A stretch of DNA of 64,000 nt from Roseomonas sp. E05 (GCF_030063475.1 NZ_JASIRT010000018.1:1-64000); one strand, 5' to 3'. Counted from the stretch's first letter, positions 54,765-63,086 are shown. Notes: a model not told the origin generated them from the sequence alone. Made by a program: numbers and translations.

Positions 54765-56723
54765 ATGAGCGCAACCACTTCCCCGCCGCGGCCGCCCAAG
54801 CCCGGCTCGCGCCGCCTGATCTATTCGATCGCCGGCCTGATCGCCGCCCTGGTGCTGGCCGTCGCCGTCAACCTGCTGGCCCAGCGCCTGCTGCCGCGCC
54901 TGCGGCTCGACCTGACGGAGCAGCATCTCTACACGCTCTCCGACGGCACGAAGCAGGTCCTGACGAACCTCAAGGACCCGGTGACGCTGCGGCTGTTCTA
55001 TTCCAGCAAGCTCGGCAGCTCGATCCCCGTCTACGGCGCCTATGCCGACCGGGTGCGCGAGATGCTGCAGGAATATGCTGCCGTCTCCAACGGCAGGCTG
55101 CGCCTGGAATATCTCGACCCGGAGCCGTTCAGCGAGACCGAGGACCGCGCCATGGCCTATGGCCTGCAGGGCGTGCCGGTCGACCAGTCCGGCGAGCAGG
55201 TCTATTTCGGCATCGCCGGCACCAACCTGCTGGACGACGAGCGCGTGCTGCCCTTCCTGCAGCCCGACCGCGAACGCTTCCTCGAATACGATCTGACGCG
55301 GCTCGTCTACGAGCTGTCCAACCCCAGGCGGCCGGTCGTGGGCATGCTCTCCGCGCTGCCGGTGAACGGCGATCCGCGCGCGATGATGATGCGCGTTCCC
55401 GGCGCCGGGCAGCCCTTCGTCATCGCCAACCAGCTGCGCCAGTTCTTCACCCTGCGCGATGTCGCTTCCGACGCCCAGGTCATCCCCGCCGACATGCAGG
55501 TGCTGATCGCCGCGCATCCCCAGCACCTGCCGGATGCGACGCTCTACGCCATCGACCAGTTCGTCATGCGCGGCGGCAAGCTCTTCGTGCTGGCCGACCC
55601 GCACAGCGAGAGCCAGGCCTCCCGCCCCGGCCCCAGCGGCCAGCCGCCGGCCGACACCGCCTCCAACCTGGACCGGCTGCTGGGCGCCTGGGGCATCGAG
55701 ACGCCGAGCGACAAGGTGGTGCTGGACCAGCGCGGCGCCTGGCGCGTGCGCGGCAACCCGCAGGACCGGCTGCAGGCGGTGGACTATCTCGCCTGGTTCA
55801 ACGCCAGCGGCGATTCCCTCAGCCACAGCGACGTGGCGACGGCCGACCTGCAGCAGGTGACCTTCGCCTCCGCCGGTCAGGTGCTGCGCAAGGAGGGCGC
55901 CAGCATCGAGTTCACGCCGCTGATCACCAGCAGCGATCACGCCATGCTGGCCGATGTCGCGAAGGTGGAGGAGAACCCGAATCCCGCCGCGCTGCTCGCT
56001 TCCTTCAGGCCGGATGGCAGGCGCTACGTCCTGCTGGCACGCGCCCGCGGCATCCTGAACTCCGCCTTCCCGGATGGTCCGCCCGCGCCGCCGAAGGGCG
56101 AGGAGCGCCCCGCCGACTTCCCGGCGCATCTCGCGCACAGCACCAGCCCGGCCAACCTCGTCGTCGCCAACGACGCGGACCTGCTGGAGGACCGCTTCTG
56201 GGTGCAGGTGCAGGACTTCTTCGGGCAGCAGGTCACGACGCCCTTCAGCGACAATGGCGCGCTGATCGCCAACCTGACGGACACGCTGGCCGGCGGGGAC
56301 GCGCTGATCGGCCTGCGCTCGCGCGGCGAATCCCTGCGCCCCTTTGTCCGCGTGGAGGCGATGCGGCGCACGGCGGAGGCGAACTACCGCCAGACCGAGC
56401 AGGCGCTGACCCAGAAGCTGGAGGCGACCGAGCGCCGGCTGCGCGAGTTGCGGCAGGGCACATCGGCCGGCGGTGAGCGCAACCAGCAGATGCAGACCGT
56501 CATCACGCCCGAGCAGCGTGCCGAGATCGACCGCGCCCGCCAGGAGATCGTCGCCACGCGCGCCCAGCTTCGTGCCGTCCAGCTCGACCTGCGGCGCGAC
56601 ATCGAGGGGCTGGAGCGCACGCTGCGCCTGGTGAACATCGCGCTGGTCCCGGTGCTGCTGACGCTGCTCGCGCTGGGCCTCGCCGTGCTGCGCCGCCGCC
56701 GCCGCACGGCGGCCCGGGCCTGA
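54765..56723 (+). CDS. GldG-like periplasmic-facing ABC accessory protein
   Basis: 652 residues. One membrane helix near the N-terminus (LIYSIAGLIAALVLAVAVNLLA) and one at the very C-terminus (IALVPVLLTLLALGLAVL) enclose a long soluble domain of the ABC-type uncharacterised family (LDLTEQHLYTLSDGTKQVL, MQVLIAAHPQHLPDATLYA, DQFVMRGGKLFVLADPH). Near the C-terminus an extended coiled coil (EAMRRTAEANYRQTEQAL to RREIEGLERTL) follows. It completes the GldAFG set; gliding is not implied. Confidence 0.87.
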   Translation: MSATTSPPRPPKPGSRRLIYSIAGLIAALVLAVAVNLLAQRLLPRLRLDLTEQHLYTLSDGTKQVLTNLKDPVTLRLFYSSKLGSSIPVYGAYADRVREMLQEYAAVSNGRLRLEYLDPEPFSETEDRAMAYGLQGVPVDQSGEQVYFGIAGTNLLDDERVLPFLQPDRERFLEYDLTRLVYELSNPRRPVVGMLSALPVNGDPRAMMMRVPGAGQPFVIANQLRQFFTLRDVASDAQVIPADMQVLIAAHPQHLPDATLYAIDQFVMRGGKLFVLADPHSESQASRPGPSGQPPADTASNLDRLLGAWGIETPSDKVVLDQRGAWRVRGNPQDRLQAVDYLAWFNASGDSLSHSDVATADLQQVTFASAGQVLRKEGASIEFTPLITSSDHAMLADVAKVEENPNPAALLASFRPDGRRYVLLARARGILNSAFPDGPPAPPKGEERPADFPAHLAHSTSPANLVVANDADLLEDRFWVQVQDFFGQQVTTPFSDNGALIANLTDTLAGGDALIGLRSRGESLRPFVRVEAMRRTAEANYRQTEQALTQKLEATERRLRELRQGTSAGGERNQQMQTVITPEQRAEIDRARQEIVATRAQLRAVQLDLRRDIEGLERTLRLVNIALVPVLLTLLALGLAVLRRRRRTAARA

Positions 56724-56741
56724 GCCGAGGGAGAGCCGGAG

Positions 56742-57791
56742 ATGAATCGTCGATCCCTGCTGGTGCTCGGCGGCACCGCTGTCGCCGCCGTCGCCGCCGT
56801 CGTGGTGCTCGGTCCGGGCGGGCCGAAGCCGCCCGACCTGGGCACTGCGCCACTGATGTTCCAGAACCTCGCGGAGAAGCTCGCCGGGGCCATGCGCATC
56901 GAGGTGAAGCGGCACGACCAGAGCCTCGTGCTGGAGCGCAGGCCCGGCGACGTATGGGTATTGCCGGAGGTCGCCGGCTACCCCGTCCGCGCCGGGAAGG
57001 TGCGTGAACTGCTGGTCGGGCTGACCGAGCTGCGCCTGGTGGAGCCGCGCACCGCCGATCCGGAGATGCTGGACCGCCTTGGCCTGCAGGACCCTTCGAA
57101 GGAAGGCTCCACCGCCTCCCTGCTGCGGGTGCTGGACGGGGCCGGCCAGCCGATCGCCGAGCTGATGGTCGGGCGCCGCCGCGTCCGCACCCATGGCGAC
57201 GTGCCGGAGAGCGTCTATGTGCGCCGCCCCGGCGAGAACCAGTCCTGGCTTGCCGAGGGCCGGCTGCCGCTGGACGCCGACGGCCAGCTCTGGATCGACC
57301 GCGACCTCGCCAACATCCCGCGCGACCGCGTGCTGAAGGTCGCCATCGGCCGCACCGGCGAGCCGCCGCTGGAACTGGTGCGGACCGATGGGCCGGATGG
57401 CCGCCTCGCCGTGACCGTTCCGGCGGAGACGCCGCCACTGGAGCAGACAAGCCTCGACACCATCGCCGGCGCCTTCGAGTACCTGACCCTCACCGACGTC
57501 CAGCGCGCCGCCGACATTCCCGGCGAGCCGCTGGGCAAGTCCCGCTTCACGATGACCGACAAGCTCACCATCGAGGTCGGCGTGAACCAGGATGGCGAGG
57601 CCGTCTGGGTGACGCTGGCCGCGACCGGCGATGACGAGGCGCAGAAGCTCGATGCCCGCTGGAAGGGCTGGGCCTACCAGCTCGGCTCCTGGAAGCTGAA
57701 GGCGCTCCTGCCGCGGCTCGAGGATCTGCGCCAGGCCGAGCGTCCGACCGCCGCGCCGCCTGCGCCTGCCCCGGTTGCGCCTCCCCGATGA
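56742..57791 (+). CDS. DUF4340 domain protein linked to the GldAFG-type exporter
   Basis: 349 residues. N-terminal anchor RRSLLVLGGTAVAAVAAVVVLG, then repeated beta-rich DUF4340 units (VWVLPEVAGYPVRAGKVRELL, RTADPEMLDRLGLQDP, SVYVRRPGENQSWLAEGRL). DUF4340 proteins very often sit beside GldG-type genes, and their role is unknown; extracytoplasmic ligand handling is a guess. GAGCCGGAG precedes the ATG. The Nudix gene overlaps its stop. Confidence 0.82.
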   Translation: MNRRSLLVLGGTAVAAVAAVVVLGPGGPKPPDLGTAPLMFQNLAEKLAGAMRIEVKRHDQSLVLERRPGDVWVLPEVAGYPVRAGKVRELLVGLTELRLVEPRTADPEMLDRLGLQDPSKEGSTASLLRVLDGAGQPIAELMVGRRRVRTHGDVPESVYVRRPGENQSWLAEGRLPLDADGQLWIDRDLANIPRDRVLKVAIGRTGEPPLELVRTDGPDGRLAVTVPAETPPLEQTSLDTIAGAFEYLTLTDVQRAADIPGEPLGKSRFTMTDKLTIEVGVNQDGEAVWVTLAATGDDEAQKLDARWKGWAYQLGSWKLKALLPRLEDLRQAERPTAAPPAPAPVAPPR

Positions 57792-58219
57792 GCGCGCGTG
57801 AGTATCCCGACCGCCCCTGGATCGGCATCGGGGTGATCGCCTTCCGGGGCGAGGATGTGCTGCTGGTCCGGCGCAGCAAGCCGCCCCGCCAGGGGGAGTG
57901 GTCCATTCCCGGCGGCGCGCAGCACCTGGGCGAGACGGCCGAGATGGCGGCGCGGCGCGAGCTGCTGGAGGAAGCGGGAATCGAGGTCGGCCCCCTCACC
58001 CTCGCCGTGGTGGTCGATGCGTTGAGCCATGATCCGGAGGGGCGAACCCGCTTCCACTACACGATCATCGACTTCGCCGGCCGCTGGGTCGGCGGCGAGC
58101 CCGTCGCCGGGGACGACGTCAGCGAGGCCCGCTGGTTCTCCCCCGCCGAGCTGCCCGCCCTGGGCCTCTGGGCGGAGGCCATCCGCGCCATCGAGGAAGG
58201 CCGCCGCCGCCTGGGGTGA
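57788..58219 (+). CDS. Nudix hydrolase
   Basis: 143 residues. Complete Nudix box GAQHLGETAEMAARRELLEE followed by AGI (GX5EX7REUXEEXGU). Removes nucleotide or sugar pyrophosphate substrates; the specific one is not clear. ATGA overlap with the DUF4340 gene, so it is part of that transcript. Converges on msrP with a 6-base gap. Confidence 0.87.
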   Translation: MSAREYPDRPWIGIGVIAFRGEDVLLVRRSKPPRQGEWSIPGGAQHLGETAEMAARRELLEEAGIEVGPLTLAVVVDALSHDPEGRTRFHYTIIDFAGRWVGGEPVAGDDVSEARWFSPAELPALGLWAEAIRAIEEGRRRLG

Positions 58220-58225
58220 GCCCGC

Positions 58226-59164
58226 TCAGAGGAAGAGGCGCTCGCCGCTCATCCCCTCGTAGAGCGAGGCGACGAACTCGCCATAGCCGTTGAAGATCTT
58301 CGTCGGCACCCGCTCGTTGCTGCCGAGCAGGCGCTCGCTCGCCTGGCTCCAGCGCGGATGCGGAACCTCGGGGTTCACATTGGCCCAGAAGCCGTATTCA
58401 CTGGGCTGCAGCTTCTCCCAGAAGCTGACGGGACGGGTATCGGTGAAACGGATGGTGGTCAGCGCCTTCCCGCTCTTGAAGCCGTATTTCCAGGGGAAGA
58501 GCACGCGGATCGGCCCGCCATTCTGTGGCGGCACCGGCTTGCCGTACATGCCCACGGCCAGGAAGCACATCTCGTTGGCCGCCTCGGCCATGGTGCAGCC
58601 CTCGGAATAGGGCCAGGGGTACCAGCTCTGCCGGAGGCCGGGCATGGCGGAGCGGTCGGCGACCGTCTCGAACACCACGTATTTCGCGCTGGCGGTCGGC
58701 GCGGCGATCTTCAGCAGCTCGGCCATCGGGAAGCCGGTCCAGGGCACTGTCATCGCCCAGGCCTCGACGCAGCGGTGCCGCAGCACCCGTTCCTCCAGGC
58801 TGACGCGCCGCAGCAGGCCGTCGAGATCCAGCTCCTGCGGCTTCTCCACCATGCCTTCGAACTTCAGCGTCCAGGGCCGCTGCGGCAGGCGCTGCGCACC
58901 GGAGGCGATGCTCTTGCCCGGGCCGAACTCGTAGTAGTTGTTGTAGGTGGTGGCGTCCCGCTCCGGCGTGACCTCGCGCGCGGGGGGGTAGCGGGTGTTG
59001 CGCATGGCGGTGAGCGCGCCCTCCTGTGCCCGGGCCGGCCGCGCCAGCCCCGCGCCGATGAGGGCACCGCCGAGCCCGAGCGCCTTGCGGCGGTCGAGCA
59101 CCAGGGGTTCCGGCGTTGCGGCGGAATCCGGCAGCTCCCAGCCGCGGGGAATGCGAATCAGCAT
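58226..59164 (-). CDS. msrP: protein-methionine-sulfoxide reductase catalytic subunit MsrP
   Basis: 312 residues of the molybdopterin sulfite-oxidase fold. The Mo-coordinating Cys is C132 in LRHRCVEAWAMTVPWTGFP; FETVADRSAMPG, PYSEGCTMAEAANEM and RVLFPWKYGFKSGKALT are family blocks. A twin-arginine signal (RRKALGLGGALIGAGL, residues 25-40) sits after an N-terminal extension typical of MsrP. It repairs oxidised methionine in periplasmic proteins using electrons from MsrQ. No msrQ is adjacent. Follows the GT39 gene by 67 bases. Confidence 0.93.
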   Translation of the reverse strand: MLIRIPRGWELPDSAATPEPLVLDRRKALGLGGALIGAGLARPARAQEGALTAMRNTRYPPAREVTPERDATTYNNYYEFGPGKSIASGAQRLPQRPWTLKFEGMVEKPQELDLDGLLRRVSLEERVLRHRCVEAWAMTVPWTGFPMAELLKIAAPTASAKYVVFETVADRSAMPGLRQSWYPWPYSEGCTMAEAANEMCFLAVGMYGKPVPPQNGGPIRVLFPWKYGFKSGKALTTIRFTDTRPVSFWEKLQPSEYGFWANVNPEVPHPRWSQASERLLGSNERVPTKIFNGYGEFVASLYEGMSGERLFL

Positions 59165-59231
59165 GGCACGTCTCTCCCTGACCGCCCTCCCGCATGTAGG
59201 CAGTTCCCGGGCCAGCGCCAGGGGATGACCT

Positions 59232-60683
59232 TCAGCGCCGCGGCGGCAGCAGCGCCATCGGCGGTCCGTCGCTGGGAACCGAGACGCTGTAGAGACGATA
59301 GCGCTCCGCCTCGATGCCCTTGCGGCTGCGCGCCAGCTCGCCCGTCTCCCGCGCCGCGGGCCAGAGCGGCGGCCCTTCGCCGCGCCGGGTGCTGCGCACC
59401 AGGATGCCGGGCTGCCAAGCCGTTGGCGCGGGCAGGTCGAACAGGTCCCAGCGGTCGCCCAGCGCGACGACGCGCACGCCCGGCGGCAGGTGCAGCGCCA
59501 GCTCGCTGGCCAGCCCGTATTCCTCGGCGGCGACGAAGACGGCGCCCTGCTCCCGGCGTGCCTTCTCCACCTGCGCGGTGAATTCCGCCCAGCCGCCGAG
59601 TCGCGCCAGCGTCGGGTCGTTGCGCCGCGGCAGGGGGATCGGCGCGAAGGCCGCCTGCGCCAGCACCAGCAGCGTCAGCACCAGCCCCAGCACGATGCCG
59701 GGCTTGCGCCAGCGCGCCCAGCGCGGCCCCAGGCAGGCTGCCGCGGCAAGACAGGCCGGGGGATAGAGGATGGCGGGCCAGTTCCCCTGCACCCGGCTGC
59801 CGGTGGCCTGCCAGAGGAAGAGCAGCGCGGCGGGGACGATCAGCGTCACCAGGAGACCGGCCGCCGCGTCGCGGCGCGCCACCCACCAGCGGCAGGCAGC
59901 CGCCGTGCCGAGGATGCAGAGCAGGAAGATGATGGGCGTCGCCAGCCCTGCCTGCCCGCCCACCAGCTCGCCCAGATAGCGGACCGCCGAGGCGGCGCCG
60001 ACACGGCCCGCCCGGCCGCCCTGCTTGGCGAAGCTCACCCAGTCATGCGCGGCGTTCCAGTAAATGACAGGCGCGAAGACCAGGAAGGCCAGCACCCCGC
60101 CCGCCCACAGGCGCCAGTCGCGCAGCCAATGGCGGGCGCGCGGCTCCAGCAGCAGCCACAGCACCACGCCGCCGCCGAGCAGCACCGCCGTGTATTTCGA
60201 GAGCAGCGCGCAGCCTGCCAGGGCACCGAAGGCGAACCACCAGCGGCCGTCCTGCGTCGCATGCAGCCGGGCCACGGCCCAGAGCGCGGCGCACCAGAAG
60301 ACCAGCAGCGGCGTGTCGGGCGTGATCAGCACCGAGCCGGCGCCGAACAGCAGGGTGGCGTTCATCAGCGCGGCGGCCCAGATGCCGGGCCGCCGCTGCG
60401 GGAAGAGCGCATCGCCCGCGCGGGCGAGCAGCACCGAGGCCAGCGCCACCCCCAGCGGCGCCAGCAGCCTGATGCCGAGCGACGTATCGCCAAGGAGTCC
60501 GGTGCCGGCGGCGATCCAGAGCGCCACCATCGGGGGGTGGTCGTAGTAGCCGGGCGCCAGGGCGCGGCCCCAGACCCAGTAATAGGCCTCGTCCGGGGCG
60601 AGCGGCAGCCAGAAGGCCGCCAGCAGGCGGAGCGCCGTCAGCGCCACAAGGGCCAGCAGCGCGAGAGCGGTTGAGCGGTTCAT
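59232..60683 (-). CDS. GT39 (ArnT/PMT-like) membrane glycosyltransferase
   Basis: 483 residues with about ten hydrophobic helices. The DEAYYWVWGRAL loop after the first helix (Asp-Glu) and YYDHPPMVALWIA are the catalytic features of polyprenyl-phosphate-sugar transferases. Members add sugars such as aminoarabinose or mannose to lipid A or proteins. The start is the ATG at 60683, overlapping the GT2 gene (ATGA). The upstream partner could supply the polyprenyl-linked sugar. Confidence 0.88.
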   Translation of the reverse strand: MNRSTALALLALVALTALRLLAAFWLPLAPDEAYYWVWGRALAPGYYDHPPMVALWIAAGTGLLGDTSLGIRLLAPLGVALASVLLARAGDALFPQRRPGIWAAALMNATLLFGAGSVLITPDTPLLVFWCAALWAVARLHATQDGRWWFAFGALAGCALLSKYTAVLLGGGVVLWLLLEPRARHWLRDWRLWAGGVLAFLVFAPVIYWNAAHDWVSFAKQGGRAGRVGAASAVRYLGELVGGQAGLATPIIFLLCILGTAAACRWWVARRDAAAGLLVTLIVPAALLFLWQATGSRVQGNWPAILYPPACLAAAACLGPRWARWRKPGIVLGLVLTLLVLAQAAFAPIPLPRRNDPTLARLGGWAEFTAQVEKARREQGAVFVAAEEYGLASELALHLPPGVRVVALGDRWDLFDLPAPTAWQPGILVRSTRRGEGPPLWPAARETGELARSRKGIEAERYRLYSVSVPSDGPPMALLPPRR

Positions 60684-61768
60684 CGGGCACGCCAGACAAG
60701 GGTGGCGGAGACGGCGTAGTTCCAGACGACTGTCAGCAACGCGCCGGCGGCGCCGGCGACGCCCCAGGCGAAGATCCCGTCGCGCAGCAGCAGGCCGGCG
60801 ATGCCGACATTGGCCGCCACCCCGACGCCGCAGACCACGTAGAACAGCAGCAGGCCGCGCCACAGCGCCGGGCCGCGCAGCCGGACGTCGCTGTAGGTGA
60901 CGCGGTTGTTGAGCCAGAAGTTCATGGTCATGGCGACGAAGCTCGCCAGCCACTGCGCCTGGGCGAAGCTCAAGGGCCCGAGCACCAGCCAGAGCACGGC
61001 CAGATGCGCCACCACGCCAAGCGCCCCGACCGCGGCGAAGGAGAGGAAGCGCAGCGGCAGCAGGCCGCCGCTCGCCTTGTCCAGCAGCAAAGTGAGGAAT
61101 TCGAGCAGGACGATGGTGTCGAGCTTCGACTCCCCGGCCTCGCGGGGGCGGAAAGTGTAGGGCAGTTCCTTCACCCGCAGCGGCCGCTTCGACGAAAGCA
61201 GGATGTCGAGCAGGATCTTGAAGCCCCGGCCGGTCAGGCGGGGCGCGATCTCCTCGAAGAGCGGGCGCGGCAGCATGAAGAAGCCGCTCATCGGGTCCGC
61301 AACCGGCTGCGGCAGGAAGAACTGGGCCAGGCTGGTGCCGCTGTCGCTGATGCGCTGCCGCCAGGCGGAGAAGCCTCCCTTCGCCTCGCCGCCCGTCACA
61401 TGCCGGCTGCCGACGGTGACATCCGCCTCGCCCGCCCTGAGGCTGCGCAGCATGGCCGGCAGCAGGGTCTCGTCGTGCTGGAGGTCGCCGTCGATCACCG
61501 CGACATAGCCGGCGGAGGAGGCCAGCATGCCCTCGACGCAGGCGGAGGAAAGCCCGCGCCGCCCGATCCTGCGGATGCAGCGGATGTGCGGGTCGGCCGC
61601 CGCGATCTCCCGCGCAACGCGCGTCGTGCCGTCCGGGCTGTCGTCGTCCACGAAGATCGCTTCCCAGGCAATACCCTGGAGCGTCGCCGCCAGGCGCGCC
61701 ACCATCGGCGCGACATTGGCGGCCTCGTTGTAGCAGGGAATCACGACGGTCAGGATGGGCGGCAACAT
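60680..61768 (-). CDS. GT2 polyprenyl-phosphate sugar transferase with GtrA domain
   Basis: 362 residues. GT-A domain with VVIPCYNEAANVAPMVARL, IFVDDDSPDGTTRVA and AVIDGDLQHDETLLPAML; a C-terminal GtrA-like domain of four helices (about 240-362, AVGALGVVAHLAVLWLVLG, MNFWLNNRVTYS) may flip the lipid-linked sugar. The DPM1-type sequence (GFFMLPRPLFEEIAPRL) suggests dolichol/undecaprenyl-phosphate mannosyl or glucosyl transfer. ATG at 61768; a longer reading through tRNA-Lys is not coding. Confidence 0.88.
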   Translation of the reverse strand: MLPPILTVVIPCYNEAANVAPMVARLAATLQGIAWEAIFVDDDSPDGTTRVAREIAAADPHIRCIRRIGRRGLSSACVEGMLASSAGYVAVIDGDLQHDETLLPAMLRSLRAGEADVTVGSRHVTGGEAKGGFSAWRQRISDSGTSLAQFFLPQPVADPMSGFFMLPRPLFEEIAPRLTGRGFKILLDILLSSKRPLRVKELPYTFRPREAGESKLDTIVLLEFLTLLLDKASGGLLPLRFLSFAAVGALGVVAHLAVLWLVLGPLSFAQAQWLASFVAMTMNFWLNNRVTYSDVRLRGPALWRGLLLFYVVCGVGVAANVGIAGLLLRDGIFAWGVAGAAGALLTVVWNYAVSATLVWRAR

Positions 61769-61819
61769 GGGCGCGGTGCTTAGCGCCCCTGGCCTGGCTG
61801 TACCAGCCACCCGCCGGAA

Positions 61820-61892
61820 TGTGCCCGCTGGGACTCGAACCCAGGACCCCAAGATTAAAAGTCTCGTGCTCTACCGGCTGAGCTACGGGCAC
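61820..61892 (-). tRNA. tRNA-Lys (anticodon TTT)
   Basis: On the minus strand: acceptor GTGCCCG (61892-61886) and CGGGCAC (61827-61821), discriminator A. The anticodon loop CTTTTAA between CGAGA and TCTTG gives TTT. D-arm GCTCAGCCGGTAGAGC and T-loop GTTCGAGTCC are regular. CCA not encoded. 51 bases upstream of the GT2 gene on the same strand. Confidence 0.95.
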
Positions 61893-61897
61893 AAAGG

Positions 61898-61931
61898 GCG
61901 GAGCCGGGGAAAAAGCCTTCCCTGGCTCCGC
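61898..61931 (-). terminator. 14-bp hairpin after the cyclophilin gene
   Basis: Arms GCGGAGCCGGGGAA (61898-61911) and TTCCCTGGCTCCGC (61918-61931) pair with one mismatch (a G-T pair on the plus strand) around AAAGCC, 44 bases past the cyclophilin stop. It ends 5 bases before tRNA-Lys. The tail has only three T, so termination may be partial. Confidence 0.6.
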
Positions 61932-61937
61932 TGTCAA
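61909..61937 (-). promoter_or_regulatory. candidate tRNA-Lys promoter overlapping the terminator
   Basis: A perfect TTGACA (minus strand, 61937-61932) stands 17 bases upstream of TTTTTC (61914-61909). The -10 is poor, but the distance to the tRNA is right. The hairpin above covers its spacer and -10. Confidence 0.4.
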
Positions 61938-61975
61938 GTCGGATGCGGCGGGGGTGGTGCCCCGGCCGCGCGCGA

Positions 61976-62551
61976 TCAGCCCTGGACGTCGGCGGCGATC
62001 TGCGCCTTCAGCAGGCGATCCGGATCGCGGACCATGCCGTTCGAGCCGCCGCCGCGCTTGATCTTGTCCACGAACTCCATGCCCGAGGTCACCTGGCCCC
62101 AGATGGTGTACTGGCCATCCAGGCTGGGTGCCGGCGCGAACATGATGAAGAACTGGCTGTTCGCGCTGTTCGGGTTGGCGGTGCGGGCCATGCCGCAGAC
62201 GCCGCGCAGGAAGCGCGCCTTGGAGGGCTGGCTGAACTCGGCCGGCACGTCGGGGAGCTGGCTGCCGCCCGTGCCGGTGCCGGTCGGGTCGCCGCCCTGG
62301 GCCATGAAGCCCTCGATCACGCGGTGGAACGGCGTGCCGTCATAGAAGCCCTGGCGGGTCAGGGTCTTGATGCGCTCGACATGCTGCGGCGCCAGGTCCG
62401 GGCGCAGCTTGATGACGACGCGGCCATCCTTCAGGTCGAAGAACAGGGTGTTCTCGCGATCGTCCTGCGGGGCGGCTTCGCTGGTAGTGGCTTCGGACAT
62501 CATGACTCCCGTAACGGCAAGGGTGCTGGCGAGCAGGGTGCGGCGATACAT
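61976..62551 (-). CDS. peptidylprolyl cis-trans isomerase (cyclophilin)
   Basis: 191 residues. Core FYDGTPFHRVIEGFMAQGGDPTGTG, ANSQFFIMFAPAPSLDGQYT and the IWGQVTSGMEFVDKI block are classic cyclophilin active-site segments. The first 18 residues (MYRRTLLASTLAVTGVMM) are signal-like. Internal ATGs at 62503 and 62500 follow a strong GGGAG and would give a cytosolic form starting MSEATTSEAA, which matches common relatives. Both forms may be made. coaD lies 4 bases upstream. Confidence 0.88.
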   Translation of the reverse strand: MYRRTLLASTLAVTGVMMSEATTSEAAPQDDRENTLFFDLKDGRVVIKLRPDLAPQHVERIKTLTRQGFYDGTPFHRVIEGFMAQGGDPTGTGTGGSQLPDVPAEFSQPSKARFLRGVCGMARTANPNSANSQFFIMFAPAPSLDGQYTIWGQVTSGMEFVDKIKRGGGSNGMVRDPDRLLKAQIAADVQG

Positions 62552-62555
62552 CCGT

Positions 62556-63086
62556 TCAGTTCCCTGGGTTCCGCTGACGCACCCTCGCCAGGGTGCGCTC
62601 CAGCGTCAGGCGCGGCACGAAGCTGGAAATGTCGCCTCCAAGCCCCGCGATCTCCCTCACGAAACGCGAGGAGATGAAATGGTTCCCTTCGCTGGCCATG
62701 AGGAACACCGGCTCGATCTCGGGATCGAGGCGGTGGTTCATCCCGGCCATCTGGAACTCGTAGTCGAAATCGGTGACGGCGCGCAGCCCGCGCACGATCA
62801 CCTGGGCGCCGGCCTCGCGGGCGAACTGCACCAGGAGCCCGTCGAAGGGCATCACCTCGATGACGGCGCCGGTGCGGGCGGCGATGGGCGCCACCTCGGC
62901 ACGGACCAGCTCGACGCGCTCCTCCAGCGGGAACATCGGCCCCTTGCCGGCATTCATCGCGACGCCGACCACCAGCCGGTCGAGGATGCGCGCCGCGCGC
63001 CCGATAATGTCGAGATGGCCGTTCGTCACCGGGTCGAAGGTGCCGGGATAGACCCCGGCGCGCGGCTGGCGGGGCGGCTCAGCCAT
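62556..63086 (-). CDS. coaD: phosphopantetheine adenylyltransferase
   Basis: 176 residues. TxGH motif at 21-24 in GTFDPVTNGHLDIIGRAA, FDGLLVQFAREAGA, VRGLRAVTDFDYEFQMA and the ISSRFVREIA loop match CoaD, which adenylates 4'-phosphopantetheine in CoA synthesis. The ATG at 63086 overlaps the end of gyrA by 8 bases, and the cyclophilin follows after 4 bases, an arrangement common in Alphaproteobacteria (gyrA-coaD-ppi). Confidence 0.95.
   Translation of the reverse strand: MAEPPRQPRAGVYPGTFDPVTNGHLDIIGRAARILDRLVVGVAMNAGKGPMFPLEERVELVRAEVAPIAARTGAVIEVMPFDGLLVQFAREAGAQVIVRGLRAVTDFDYEFQMAGMNHRLDPEIEPVFLMASEGNHFISSRFVREIAGLGGDISSFVPRLTLERTLARVRQRNPGN

Noticed and set aside
53302-56723. Gliding motility machinery
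   Set aside because: GldA, GldF and GldG-like proteins occur in many non-gliding bacteria, and no other gliding genes are visible here.
53565-57194. Minus-strand frame of about 1200 codons opposite the GldAFG-like genes
   Set aside because: Fully antisense to four genes with clear motifs; composition is typical of a shadow frame.
61769-61852. Upstream extension of the GT2 gene into tRNA-Lys
   Set aside because: The added peptide (GSWVRVPAG) is the usual artefact of translating a tRNA gene; the ATG at 61768 fits homologues.
60684-61937. Longer start for the GT39 transferase running through GT2 and tRNA-Lys
   Set aside because: This stretch is another frame of the GT2 gene and includes translated tRNA sequence; the ATG at 60683 matches the family N-terminus.
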